Assembly (NCBI RefSeq): GCF_013664685.1
Contig: NZ_JAAKDE010000015.1
Span: 1 to 64,000, forward strand
DNA: 64,000 nt
Direction: 5' to 3'
Origin: Capillibacterium thermochitinicola
Lineage (GTDB): Bacteria > Bacillota > UBA4882 > UBA10575
Positions 26,886-35,750 of this stretch are shown one piece after another (the stretch's first letter is position 1; every line of letters starts with the position of its first letter). A program made the position numbers and the translations under genes. The notes under the pieces were generated by a model that was not told the origin of the DNA, made no database searches, and saw nothing but the letters and a program-made list of their open reading frames with translations.

Positions 26886-27855
26886 ATGGTTATGGCTTGG
26901 AAAGTCTTAGTGACGCCGCGCACATTCGGGAAGGTGGATCCGGAACCGGTGCGGTTACTGGAAGAGGCGGGCTGCGATCTGGTCCGGAATCCCTTGGACC
27001 GGCCACTGACCGAGGAGGAGCTGCTGAACCTCGTTACCGACGTTGACGGTATAATTGTCGGTCTGGACCCGGTCACGGCCAACGTCATCGAACAGGCCTC
27101 AAAGTTGAAAGTAATCTCCAAGTATGGGGTGGGGATTAACAATATTGATCTGGAGACGGCGGCCAAACGGGGCATCACCGTCACCTACACCCCGGGGGCC
27201 AACAGCGCCGCCGTGGCGGAACTGGCTTTAGGCTTGATGCTGAATGTAGCCCGGCAGATCGCCACTTCCGACCGGAAACTAAGAAGCGGGGAGTGGGGAC
27301 GCTACTCCGGAGTCGAGCTTGGCGGGAAGACCGTCGGAATTGTGGGTACCGGCCGGATCGGCCGGGAGTTGGCTGCCCGGGTGAAGGGGTTTATGAGGAT
27401 CATCTGCTTTGACCTGTATCCGGATCAGGCGTGGGCGAGGGAGACCGGGGCCGAGTACCTAAGCTTACCCGAAGTTTTAGCCCAAGCCGATTTCATCAGT
27501 CTGCACCTGCCGCTCACCCCAGAGACCCACCACCTGATCGGCCAAAAAGAGCTCGCGCTGATGAAACCGGACGCCATTATCATCAATACGGCGCGGGGGG
27601 GGCGTCATCAATGAAGAAGCGCTCTACCAAGCGCTGGTGAATAAGACGATTGCCGGTGCCGGGCTGGATGTTTTCGAGACCGAACCTTTGCCGGAGGATT
27701 CGCCCCTGCGGCGCCTGGACAATGTGGTCTTAACTTCCCATATTGGCGCCCATACTAGAGAGGCGCAGAACAAGATGGGGTGTATCGCCGCGCAAAACCT
27801 GATCCGGGTTTTGCAGGGCGAAGAACCATTGTTTGTGGCTGGGCCAACGGTTTGA
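26886..27855 (+). pseudogene. D-isomer 2-hydroxyacid dehydrogenase (PGDH-like), frameshifted
   Basis: The first frame (26886-27614) encodes VLVTPRTFGKVDPEPVRLL, KYGVGINNIDLETAAKRGI, the Rossmann motif VGIVGTGRIGREL and SLHLPLTPETHHLIG, ending at NTARGGRHQ. The second frame continues GGVINEEALYQALVNKT, GLDVFETEPLP and LTSHIGAHT to 27855. Together they make a normal protein of about 320 residues. The break is a run of eight G residues (27595-27602), where seven would keep NTARGGVINEEAL in frame. This may be a true mutation or a homopolymer sequencing error. Catalytic Arg, Glu and His (of SHIGAHT) are present across the two parts. Substrate likely a D-2-hydroxyacid or 3-phosphoglycerate. Start may be 26886 or 26892. 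Confidence 0.88.
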
Positions 27856-27898
27856 AGTGGCGGCGTTGTATCCGCTGGAGAAAGGACGGGAGAGAGCA

Positions 27899-29344
27899 AT
27901 GCGGGCCGATCTGGGGTTAATCGGTTTGGGTGTGATGGGGCGGAATTTGAGTTTGAACCTTGCCCATCACGGCTTTACGGTGGCGGTCTATGACCGGAGC
28001 AGTGACCGGGTCGGGCAGCTTTTACAGGAGCCGGCCGACGGCCGCGCAGAGATCGTGGGGACGGGTTCCCTACCGGAATTGGTGGCCGCTTTAAAAAGGC
28101 CCCGGAAGATCCTGCTCCTGATCCCGGCGGGGCCGGGGGTTGACCAAGTCATTGCTGCTCTGCTCTCCTATCTTGAACCGGGCGACATCGTGATCGACGG
28201 CGGAAACTCTCACTATAAAGAGACAAACCGGCGCGGGCGGATGCTGGAAGCGATGGGCCTTTCTTATTTGGGAGTAGGCATCTCCGGCGGAGCGGAAGGT
28301 GCCTTGCGGGGGCCCAGTCTGATGGTGGGCGGGTCCCGACGGGCTTGGGAGTTAACCCGGGATCTGTTCATGAAGATCGCAGCCCGGGTCGAGGCCACGC
28401 CCTGCTGTGCTTACGTGGGACCGGAGGGGGCCGGCCATTTTGTCAAGATGGTGCACAACGGAATTGAGTACGGTGATATGCAGCTTATTGGCGAAGTTTA
28501 TCTCCTCCTCCGCGAACTGCTGGGCTTCAGCGCCGCGGAGACCGGAGCGGTCTTCCGGGAATGGAACAACGGCGAACTGGGATCTTATTTACTGGAAATC
28601 AGTGCGGACATTTTAAATAAAAAAGATGCGGCGACCGGAAACCCGATCGTCGAGGTGATCGCGGACCGGGCCGACCAGAAGGGTACCGGGCAATGGGCTG
28701 CCCAGGCGGCCTTTGAATTGGGGGTTAGCGTGCCAACAATCAACGCGGCCGTCGGGGCCCGTTTTCTTTCCGCGTTAAAGGAAGAGCGGATCAAGGCCAG
28801 TGAAGAGCTGACTTGGGTGGCACCCCGTTACGAAGGAGACCCGGCGGAGCTGTTGCCGGCGGCCCGCGCCGCCCTGTATGCCGCAAGAATCTGCACTTAC
28901 GCCCAGGGTTTCGCTTTACTCAAGGCGGCTGCGGCGGCCTACCGGTGGGAGCTTGACGGCGGCACCATCGCCCAGTTGTGGCGGGGTGGCTGTATCATCA
29001 GGGCCAAGCTTTTAACGGGGGTCAAGGAAGCCTTTGCCGGCGAACCGGAGCTGCCCAACCTGTTAATGGCTCCTTACTTTAAAAAAGAAATTGAAGCGGC
29101 GCAGAGCGGGTGGCGGCGGATCGTTGGTCTCGCGGCGCAACAGGGCATTCCGGTACCGGCCATTAGTTCCGCTTTGGCTTATTTTGATTCCTACCGGCGG
29201 TCTTTTCTCCCGGCCAACCTTGTCCAAGCGCAGCGCGATTACTTCGGGGCCCATGGCTACGAGCGGCTGGACCGCCCCGGAACCTTCCACACGGACTGGC
29301 AGACCAAGGAAGAGACTGTGCATAGCAAGCCGCTTCAACGATAG
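27899..29344 (+). CDS. gnd: 6-phosphogluconate dehydrogenase, decarboxylating
   Basis: A 481-residue enzyme converting 6-phosphogluconate to ribulose 5-phosphate with CO2 and NAD(P)H. The dinucleotide motif is LGLIGLGVMGRNLSLNL; IDGGNSHYKETNRR, GVGISGGAEGA and the catalytic-Lys segment GHFVKMVHNGIEYGDMQ are textbook. The C-terminal helical domain ends HTDWQ. The longer frame upstream overlaps the dehydrogenase tail; ATG 27899 follows AAAGGACGGGAG. With the FGGY kinase two genes downstream it could form a gluconate-to-pentose phosphate route. Confidence 0.96.
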   Translation: MRADLGLIGLGVMGRNLSLNLAHHGFTVAVYDRSSDRVGQLLQEPADGRAEIVGTGSLPELVAALKRPRKILLLIPAGPGVDQVIAALLSYLEPGDIVIDGGNSHYKETNRRGRMLEAMGLSYLGVGISGGAEGALRGPSLMVGGSRRAWELTRDLFMKIAARVEATPCCAYVGPEGAGHFVKMVHNGIEYGDMQLIGEVYLLLRELLGFSAAETGAVFREWNNGELGSYLLEISADILNKKDAATGNPIVEVIADRADQKGTGQWAAQAAFELGVSVPTINAAVGARFLSALKEERIKASEELTWVAPRYEGDPAELLPAARAALYAARICTYAQGFALLKAAAAAYRWELDGGTIAQLWRGGCIIRAKLLTGVKEAFAGEPELPNLLMAPYFKKEIEAAQSGWRRIVGLAAQQGIPVPAISSALAYFDSYRRSFLPANLVQAQRDYFGAHGYERLDRPGTFHTDWQTKEETVHSKPLQR

Positions 29345-29369
29345 AGCAAATTATTGGAGGTGCTAAGGA

Positions 29370-30194
29370 ATGGAAGTAAGGAATTTGTTCGATATCAAAG
29401 GTAAAGCCATCGTGATTACCGGTGCGGCCGGTGTCCTCTGCGGCGAAATGGCGCGTGCCTTGGCCCGGGCCGGTGCGCGGGTGGCGGTATTGGACCTGAA
29501 TGGGGAGAAAGCCCAAGCCTTGGCGGCGGAGATCCGGGCGGCCGGCGGCGAAGCGATTGGGGTTATGGTCAATGTTTTGGAGAAACCATCCCTGGAGAAA
29601 GCCCGGGACGTGGTCCTCGAGGAGTTTGGCAAGGTCGATGTTTTGATCAACGGGGCCGGCGGGAACAAAAAAGAAGCCACCGCCGATGAGCGGCAGCCCT
29701 TCTTTGACCTTCCCCCGGCGGCGATCCAGTGGGTTTTCGATCTGAACTTCATCGGTTCGGTCCTGCCGACCCAAGTCTTCGGGAAGGTGATGGCGGAACA
29801 AGGAGAGGGGGTCATCATCAATATCTCTTCGATGGCGTCCTACCGGCCGTTGACCAAGACCATCTCATATTCGGCGGCCAAAGCAGCGATTAACAACTTT
29901 ACCCAGTGGATGGCGGTGCATTTCAACCAGAATTATTCCACCAACATCCGGGTCAATGCCATTGCCCCCGGCTTTTTCCTGACGGAACAGAACCGTTTCC
30001 TTTTGACGGATGAGAAGACCGGTGAACCCACCACCCGTGGGAAACAAGTTTTGGCCCATACACCCATGGGGCGTTACGGGACGCCGGAGGATCTGATCGG
30101 AACAGTCATCTGGTTAATCTCGGACGGCGCCAAGTTTGTGAACGGCGCGGTCATTCCGGTGGACGGCGGTTTTATGGCCTACGCCGGCGTGTAA
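29370..30194 (+). CDS. SDR oxidoreductase, D-mannonate oxidoreductase (UxuB/YjmF)-like
   Basis: A 274-residue short-chain dehydrogenase. The cofactor motif ITGAAGVLCGEMARALARAG has the GVLC variant seen in the YjmF/UxuB group, followed by LINGAGGNKKEAT, also typical. The catalytic YxxxK is YSAAK, with Ser of ISSMAS. Known members reduce D-fructuronate to D-mannonate in hexuronate catabolism, or act on related sugar acids. It follows gnd by 25 bases with a TTGGAGGTG site. It could equally serve another keto-sugar acid; no uxaC or uxuA is present here. Confidence 0.82.
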   Translation: MEVRNLFDIKGKAIVITGAAGVLCGEMARALARAGARVAVLDLNGEKAQALAAEIRAAGGEAIGVMVNVLEKPSLEKARDVVLEEFGKVDVLINGAGGNKKEATADERQPFFDLPPAAIQWVFDLNFIGSVLPTQVFGKVMAEQGEGVIINISSMASYRPLTKTISYSAAKAAINNFTQWMAVHFNQNYSTNIRVNAIAPGFFLTEQNRFLLTDEKTGEPTTRGKQVLAHTPMGRYGTPEDLIGTVIWLISDGAKFVNGAVIPVDGGFMAYAGV

Positions 30195-30243
30195 GGCGCC
30201 ACGCGCCAAAAGTTAAGGAAATAGGGGAATTTGGTGATCAAAA

Positions 30244-31692
30244 ATGAATGTCATCGGTTTAGAGGTCAGTACTTCCGCGGCGAAATGTATCCTTTATAAT
30301 GCGGAAACGGGGATTGTCGATTCGGTTTCCCAGCCCTACCCGGCCGAGGTCGCGGATATCGTCTCCCAGGACCCGGAGGGGATCTTCCAGGCGGCGCTGG
30401 CTGTTTTGCGGGCGATTGTGCAGCGTAACGACCGCCCGGTAGCGGCGATCGGGTTGAGTGGGACCTGGCACAGTCTGCTCTACCTTGACCGCCACCGGCA
30501 ACCGGTGGGGCGGATCAAAACCTGGGCGGATGTCACCGCCACGGAAACCGTGGAAGCGCTCAAGGCGGAGCCGGATTTTTATCGGGAGTTCTACCATAAA
30601 ACCGGCTGCGTCCTGCATGCCCTTTATCCCATCTGGAAGCTTTATCACGACAAGAAAACGAACCCGGAGGCGTTCCGGGTTGTTGTATATCTTTCTTCCC
30701 AGATCGAGTGCTTGTTCGAAAGACTCACCGGGGGACAGGCGGTCTCCAGGTGTACCGCCTCCGGTTCGGGTTTCTTCAATATTCATACACTGGACTGGGA
30801 CGACGAGCTGCTGGCTTTGGCGGGCGTGAAAAGATCAATGTTCGCCGAGTTAACCGAGGCGACCTTTACCCTTCCTTTAGCCCCGGCGATTGCCCGCGCG
30901 GTCGGGTTGCCGGCGGGGATTCCGGTGACGGTCGGGGCCGCGGACGGGGCATTGAATCAGGTTGGGATCGGTGGAGCCCGGGAAGGGATCATGTCTTTTT
31001 CGGTCGGAACCAGTGCGGCCCTGCGTTTGGTGAAACCCGCACCGCAACTGGCCGATGACCCGAGCACGTGGTGCTACTATCTCTATAATGGAAAGCGGAT
31101 CATCGGGGCCGCCACCCACAGTGGAAATGTCCTTAGTTGGTTTGCCGAACGCTTTTTCTTTGACCGGAAAGGGAAAACTTACTCCCTGCAGGATTACGAC
31201 CAATTTGCCGCGGCGATTGAACCGGAGAAAGCCCCTTATTTTCTCCCCTTTTTATACGGTGAGCGTTGCCCCGGATGGCAAGGGAAGCGGCGCGGGGGTT
31301 TTCTGGAAATTTCTCCACAACATAATGAGGCCCATCTGTATTATGCTATTTTGGAAGGAATTCTGTTTAATCTTTACCACTGTTACACGATCCTCGCAAG
31401 TTTGGGGGGCCAACCGGCCAAGGTTTTGCTCTCGGGGGGAATCATTAAGTCGCCGTTTTGGCGGCAAATGGCCGCCGACATCTTCCAGCGGGATCTCCTG
31501 GTGACCGGTGTTGTTGATGAATCCACGGTGGGCGGGGCTTTATTTGCTTTGCAAGCCGGCGGGGGGATTGGTCAGGTTGAGGATTATGCCGTGGAACCCA
31601 CCCGCGTGCTCAGCCCGCGTTCCGATAAAGTTGATGTTTATCGCAAGCGGTTTGCCAAGTACCTGCAATTATACGAAGCGAGCCGGCCGTGA
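30244..31692 (+). CDS. FGGY-family carbohydrate kinase, gluconokinase-like
   Basis: A 482-residue ATP-dependent sugar kinase. The N-terminal FGGY domain begins IGLEVSTSAAKCILYN and includes AIGLSGTWHSLLYLD and KTWADVTATE. The C-terminal domain has PVTVGAADGALNQVGIGG, FSVGTSAALR and LLSGGIIKSPFW. The substrate-binding residues fit the gluconokinase/xylulokinase group better than glycerol kinase. Its position after gnd suggests gluconate as substrate, giving 6-phosphogluconate for Gnd; this is inference. Confidence 0.85.
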   Translation: MNVIGLEVSTSAAKCILYNAETGIVDSVSQPYPAEVADIVSQDPEGIFQAALAVLRAIVQRNDRPVAAIGLSGTWHSLLYLDRHRQPVGRIKTWADVTATETVEALKAEPDFYREFYHKTGCVLHALYPIWKLYHDKKTNPEAFRVVVYLSSQIECLFERLTGGQAVSRCTASGSGFFNIHTLDWDDELLALAGVKRSMFAELTEATFTLPLAPAIARAVGLPAGIPVTVGAADGALNQVGIGGAREGIMSFSVGTSAALRLVKPAPQLADDPSTWCYYLYNGKRIIGAATHSGNVLSWFAERFFFDRKGKTYSLQDYDQFAAAIEPEKAPYFLPFLYGERCPGWQGKRRGGFLEISPQHNEAHLYYAILEGILFNLYHCYTILASLGGQPAKVLLSGGIIKSPFWRQMAADIFQRDLLVTGVVDESTVGGALFALQAGGGIGQVEDYAVEPTRVLSPRSDKVDVYRKRFAKYLQLYEASRP

Positions 31693-31828
31693 ACGGACGG
31701 CCGGTACCATTTAGCCTCGGTTAGGTAATGGCGGTTAAAAGCAATCATCCTTACGAGCAACGAGTGACCATCGACGAGCGATGAAAGGGATGGTCGAAAG
31801 AATTGGTCCAAAGAAAGGAGGCCCGCGC

Positions 31829-33100
31829 ATGGAAGCGATCAAAATTACCGGAGAAGACATCACTGAACAGCAGATCAAGGAGAGTCTTTATTCCTGGTTG
31901 CGCAGTTATCCGGTTCCCTTGCGAAAGATCCTGCTCTTGCCACCCGATTATACCAGGGCCCATTCGCTGGCCGGGTTGATTACGCGTTTAATCTATACCT
32001 TCCTTACCCCCACCTGTCAGGTGGATATTATGCCCGCCTTAGGGACCCACGAGCCGATGAGTACGGATCAAAAGCGAAAGATGTTCGGACCGGAGATTCC
32101 TTTGGACTGTTTTCATGTCCATGACTGGCGGAATGATATCGTGAAGATCGGCCAGATCCCCGGCAGCTTGGTGGCCGAAGTTTCCGGGGGGCGCCTTGAT
32201 TTCGCCATCGACGTGGAGATCAACCGGCGATTATTGGATAGATCATATGATCTGATCCTCTCCATTGGCCAGGTGGTTCCCCACGAGGTGGTGGGGATGG
32301 CCAATTACACCAAGAATATCCTGGTAGGTTGCGGCGGAAAGACAATTATTGACAAATCCCACTTTTTGGGGGCGGTCTGCGGCATGGAGGCCCTGATGGG
32401 GCGGGATCATAGCCCCGTCCGTCAGATCTTCGATTATGCGGAGACCCATTTTTTACAGGAGATCCCCCTGGCTTATATTTTGACGGTGACCACCACCCAA
32501 CAGGAGCAGACGAAATTAAACGGGTTGTTTATCGGCCGCGAAAGGCATGTCTTCGAGGCGGCCGTGGCGGAAAGCCAAAAACGCAACCTGGATTTGCTGG
32601 ATGAACCACTGAAAAAGGTCGTCTATCTTGACCCGCATGAGTTCAAGAGCACTTGGTTGGGGAACAAGGCGATTTACCGCACCAGGATGGCCATGGCCGA
32701 CGGGGGCGAACTCTATATTATTGCGCCCGGGCTGCGCCATTTTGGAGAAGACAAGGTGTTTGACCGGATCATCCGTAAATACGGCTACATCGGTACCCCC
32801 CGGATTTTGGAGCTGGTGCGGACCGAAGCGGATCTGCAAGATAACTTGTCGGCGGCGGCCCATTTGATCCATGGTTCTTCCGAAGGGCGCTTCCGGATTA
32901 CCTACGCGCCGGGACACGTGAGTAAAGAAGAGATCGAAGGGGTTAACTTTAACTATCTGCCCCTGGCGGAGGCGGAAGAACGTTTTGACTATATGAAGCT
33001 GCGCGACGGGTTCAACCGGCTGCCGAACGGGGAAGAAGTCTTCTTTATCAGTAATCCAGCTTTGGGATTGTGGGCGTTGAAAAAGAATTTTCAAGGCTAG
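31829..33100 (+). CDS. LarA-like nickel-dependent racemase family protein
   Basis: A 423-residue protein of the lactate racemase LarA (DUF2088) superfamily, which uses a nickel-pincer nucleotide to racemise or epimerise 2-hydroxyacids. The N-terminal domain has PPDYTRAHSLAG and ALGTHEPMS (compare the LarA HDxTRP and GxHxPMT motifs), then HVHDW and PHEVVGMANYTKNILVG with a conserved His-Lys region. ATG 31829 follows AAAGGAGG; the frame upstream is not coding. It ends the sugar-acid cluster. LarB, LarC and LarE, which make the cofactor, are not in this window. Many LarA paralogues act on sugar acids or malate, so the substrate stays open. Confidence 0.82.
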   Translation: MEAIKITGEDITEQQIKESLYSWLRSYPVPLRKILLLPPDYTRAHSLAGLITRLIYTFLTPTCQVDIMPALGTHEPMSTDQKRKMFGPEIPLDCFHVHDWRNDIVKIGQIPGSLVAEVSGGRLDFAIDVEINRRLLDRSYDLILSIGQVVPHEVVGMANYTKNILVGCGGKTIIDKSHFLGAVCGMEALMGRDHSPVRQIFDYAETHFLQEIPLAYILTVTTTQQEQTKLNGLFIGRERHVFEAAVAESQKRNLDLLDEPLKKVVYLDPHEFKSTWLGNKAIYRTRMAMADGGELYIIAPGLRHFGEDKVFDRIIRKYGYIGTPRILELVRTEADLQDNLSAAAHLIHGSSEGRFRITYAPGHVSKEEIEGVNFNYLPLAEAEERFDYMKLRDGFNRLPNGEEVFFISNPALGLWALKKNFQG

Positions 33101-33144
33101 AAGAAGAACAAAGGTTGCCAAGGAATGTTTTATTTTTAAGAAAA

Positions 33145-33175
33145 ACCGCTGACCGGAAGCGTCGGCGGTTTTTTT
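33145..33175 (+). terminator. Terminator after LarA-like gene
   Basis: ACCGCTGAC (33145-33153) pairs with GTCGGCGGT (33161-33169), one G-T pair, followed by TTTTTTT. Confidence 0.88.
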
Positions 33176-33250
33176 GTTTAATAAACCGGCTTTCTTTTAC
33201 CCATACTGCTAGGAGAGGCTTTACATTCGAATTTAACCGGAGGGAAAAAA

Positions 33251-34783
33251 GTGAAGATTCTTTTGGTTTATCCCCAATTCCCGGCGACCTTTTGGAGTTT
33301 TAAGCATGCGCTGCGGTTTATCAACAAGAAAGCGGCCCATCCGCCGTTGGGTCTTTTGACCGTGGCCGGATTATTGCCACGGGAGTGGCAGTTGAAATTG
33401 GTGGATGAAAATGTGACCGTACTGAATGATGCCGATTTAGCTTGGGCCGACTATGTTTTTATTAGCGCCATGGCCGTGCAGCAAGAGAGTGTCCGGCGGA
33501 TCCTCGCCCGTTGCCAACGGCTGGGAAAAAAGACGGTGGCCGGCGGGCCGCTCTTCACCGTGAGCTGGGAGGAATACCCCGAGGTTGACCACTTGGTTTT
33601 GGGAGAAGCCGAGGTCACGCTGCCCCGTTTCCTCACGGACCTGGCGGCGGGCAGGCCGCAGCATCTGTACCAGGCGGCACCGGGGGAGTGGGCGGATTTA
33701 AGGACAACGCCCTTGCCCCGCTGGGACCTGCTGGCGATGGAGAAGTACAACGCCATGAGTCTGCAGTATTCCCGCGGTTGCCCTTTTAGTTGTGATTTCT
33801 GCGATATTTCCCTGCTTTACGGGGAGAAACCACGGACGAAAAGCAAAGAACAGGTCTTGGCGGAGCTGGAACACCTCTACCGGCACGGCTGGCGGGGCGG
33901 GGTGTTTATGGTCGACGATAATTTCATCGGCAATAAAAAAGCCCTCAAGGAAGAGATTCTGCCGGCGATGGCCCGGTGGCTGAAGGAGCGCGGGTACCCC
34001 TTTACCTTTAACACGCAGGCCTCGATTAACCTGGCGGATGACGACGAATTGCTGGAAGCCATGGTTCGGGTGGGGTTTGAATCGGTCTTTATCGGGATCG
34101 AGACCCCCCATGAAGGGAGCCTGACGGAGTGTAATAAACACCAGAATAAAAACCGGAATCTCCTGGCTGCGGTAAGGAAGATCCAGCGTGCCGGGCTGCA
34201 AGTGCAAGGCGGGTTTATCCTCGGCTTTGACGAGGACCCGCCGACCATTTTCGACCGGCAGATTGAATTTATCCAGGAGAGCGGGATTGTCACCGCCATG
34301 GTTGGACTCTTGAATGTGCTTAAAGGAACCAAATTGTACCAGCGGATGGCGGCGGAAGGGCGGATTCTGAGCGACAGTACGGGGAACAACACCGACCGGC
34401 AGCTTAACTTCGAACCCAAAATGCCCCGGAAGAAACTGCTGGCCGGTTACCGGCGGGTGACGGCCACCCTCTATTCGCCCAAGTTTTTTTACCGGCGGGT
34501 GATCGCTTTTCTTAAGGCGTATAACCCGCCCCGGGGCCGGAAACTCCACCTCCGCCTATATCACCTGAGCGCCTTTGTGAAAGCCATATTTTGGTTGGGG
34601 TTCTGGGACCGGAGCCGCTGGTATTTCTGGCGCCTGCTCGGTTGGTCACTGCTGAAGAAACCGCGGGTCTTTCCCCTGGCGGTGACCTGCTCGATTTACG
34701 GCTACCATTTTCGCCGTTTCTTCCTGGAAGAGGCGGAGCCGGTCCCGGTGCCGTTGGCGGCCCCCGACACCACACCGGTTTGA
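33251..34783 (+). CDS. B12-binding radical SAM protein (DUF4070-type)
   Basis: A 510-residue cobalamin-dependent radical SAM enzyme. The N-terminal B12-binding Rossmann domain (about 1-140) begins KILLVYPQFPATFWS and includes KAAHPPLGLLTVAGLLP. The radical SAM barrel has the cluster motif CPFSCDFC inside SRGCPFSCDFCDISLLYG, and later VFMVDDNFIGNK and SVFIGIETPHEGS. The C-terminal part (about 370-480) fits DUF4070, shared with hopanoid methylases (HpnP) and similar enzymes. Membrane-near aromatic helices (AFVKAIFWLGFWDRSRWYF) suggest a lipid substrate. No hopanoid genes are nearby, so the reaction is unknown; methyl transfer is the likely chemistry. Confidence 0.88.
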   Translation: MKILLVYPQFPATFWSFKHALRFINKKAAHPPLGLLTVAGLLPREWQLKLVDENVTVLNDADLAWADYVFISAMAVQQESVRRILARCQRLGKKTVAGGPLFTVSWEEYPEVDHLVLGEAEVTLPRFLTDLAAGRPQHLYQAAPGEWADLRTTPLPRWDLLAMEKYNAMSLQYSRGCPFSCDFCDISLLYGEKPRTKSKEQVLAELEHLYRHGWRGGVFMVDDNFIGNKKALKEEILPAMARWLKERGYPFTFNTQASINLADDDELLEAMVRVGFESVFIGIETPHEGSLTECNKHQNKNRNLLAAVRKIQRAGLQVQGGFILGFDEDPPTIFDRQIEFIQESGIVTAMVGLLNVLKGTKLYQRMAAEGRILSDSTGNNTDRQLNFEPKMPRKKLLAGYRRVTATLYSPKFFYRRVIAFLKAYNPPRGRKLHLRLYHLSAFVKAIFWLGFWDRSRWYFWRLLGWSLLKKPRVFPLAVTCSIYGYHFRRFFLEEAEPVPVPLAAPDTTPV

Positions 34784-34892
34784 ACCTTTCTCCGTTGTTC
34801 CGGTGGCAACCGGTTTCCATCGCCGGCGGACCGGGTGGGATTATCTCTTGCGGTGATTATCTTGGCGTAATCTAAAGTTTGGCTTCGTTTGC

Positions 34893-34961
34893 AAGCGGGC
34901 TACGCTTTCGGTTTGCCTGAACCAAAAGCGGTGTGCGACCTCCATGTCGCCCGGCCCGCTT
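34893..34961 (+). ncRNA. Candidate structured RNA, three-way junction
   Basis: Within the 348-base gap before tag, three helices nest around one junction. P1: AAGCGGGC (34893-34900) with GCCCGCTT (34954-34961). P2: CGCTTT (34903-34908) with AAAGCG (34925-34930), extended after one mismatch by GGTT/AACC, loop TGCCTG. P3: GCGAC (34935-34939) with GTCGC (34946-34950), loop CTCCAT. No T-tract follows, so it is not a simple terminator. I could not match it to a known riboswitch. It could be a leader element of tag-cinA, a small RNA or a remnant element. Strand is uncertain, since the helices also form on the complement. Confidence 0.4.
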
Positions 34962-35131
34962 TCAATTTGCACTTTGCGAAGAATTCTTTTACCTAGTAAT
35001 TCAAGCCGGGGGGACGTGAAGGGAAAGGAGTATTAACCGGAAAGGAATTGGCGGCAAAAACGCGAATTAAACTGGGTTAGCTAAAGTTAAGAAGAGGAGC
35101 CTCGGTTGACCGTGGGAGAGGGGGACGCCCG

Positions 35132-35731
35132 ATGAAAAAAAGATGTTCCTGGTGTGAGCAGGACGAACTTTACCGCCGCTATCATGATGAGGAATGGGGG
35201 GTTCCGGTTTACGACGACCGGAAGCACTTTGAATTTATGGTCCTCGAATCGGCCCAGGCGGGTTTGAGTTGGTTGACCATCCTGCGCAAAAGGGAGGCCT
35301 ACCGGGCGGCATACGCTGGCTTTGACCCTAAGGTGGTGGCCGCTTTTAGCGAAGCCCGGATCAAGGAACTGCTGCAAAATCCGGGGCTGGTGCGCAACGA
35401 GAAAAAAATAAGGACTTCGATTAATAACGCCCAGCGTTTTCTGGAGGTCCAGCAAGAATTCGGGAGTTTTAGCAACTACCTTTGGGCCTTCGTCGGACAC
35501 CGGCCGGTGGTCAACGCCTGGCGGCAGGAGCGGGAAATACCCGCCCAAACTGACCTCTCCGTCGCGATCAGTAAAGATCTGAAGCGGCGTGGGTTTCAAT
35601 TTCTCGGGCCGGTCATTATCTATTCCCATTTGCAAGCAACCGGGCTGGTCAATGACCATGTGGTCGACTGTTTCCGGTACCGGGAGATTATCAACCAGGA
35701 ACAACATCCGGTGCGGCGGCAAGACCACTGA
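35132..35731 (+). CDS. tag: DNA-3-methyladenine glycosylase I
   Basis: A 199-residue base-excision repair enzyme that removes 3-methyladenine from DNA. RCSWC at the N-terminus, YHDEEWGVPVYDDRKHFEFM, ESAQAGLSWLTILRKREAY and the C-terminal zinc-binding GLVNDHVVDCFRY match Tag; Cys5, His18 and the C-terminal His/Cys pair are the expected zinc ligands. It is followed after 19 bases by cinA, suggesting co-transcription. Confidence 0.95.
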   Translation: MKKRCSWCEQDELYRRYHDEEWGVPVYDDRKHFEFMVLESAQAGLSWLTILRKREAYRAAYAGFDPKVVAAFSEARIKELLQNPGLVRNEKKIRTSINNAQRFLEVQQEFGSFSNYLWAFVGHRPVVNAWRQEREIPAQTDLSVAISKDLKRRGFQFLGPVIIYSHLQATGLVNDHVVDCFRYREIINQEQHPVRRQDH

Positions 35732-35750
35732 TGAAGGAAGGGAGCAAAAA

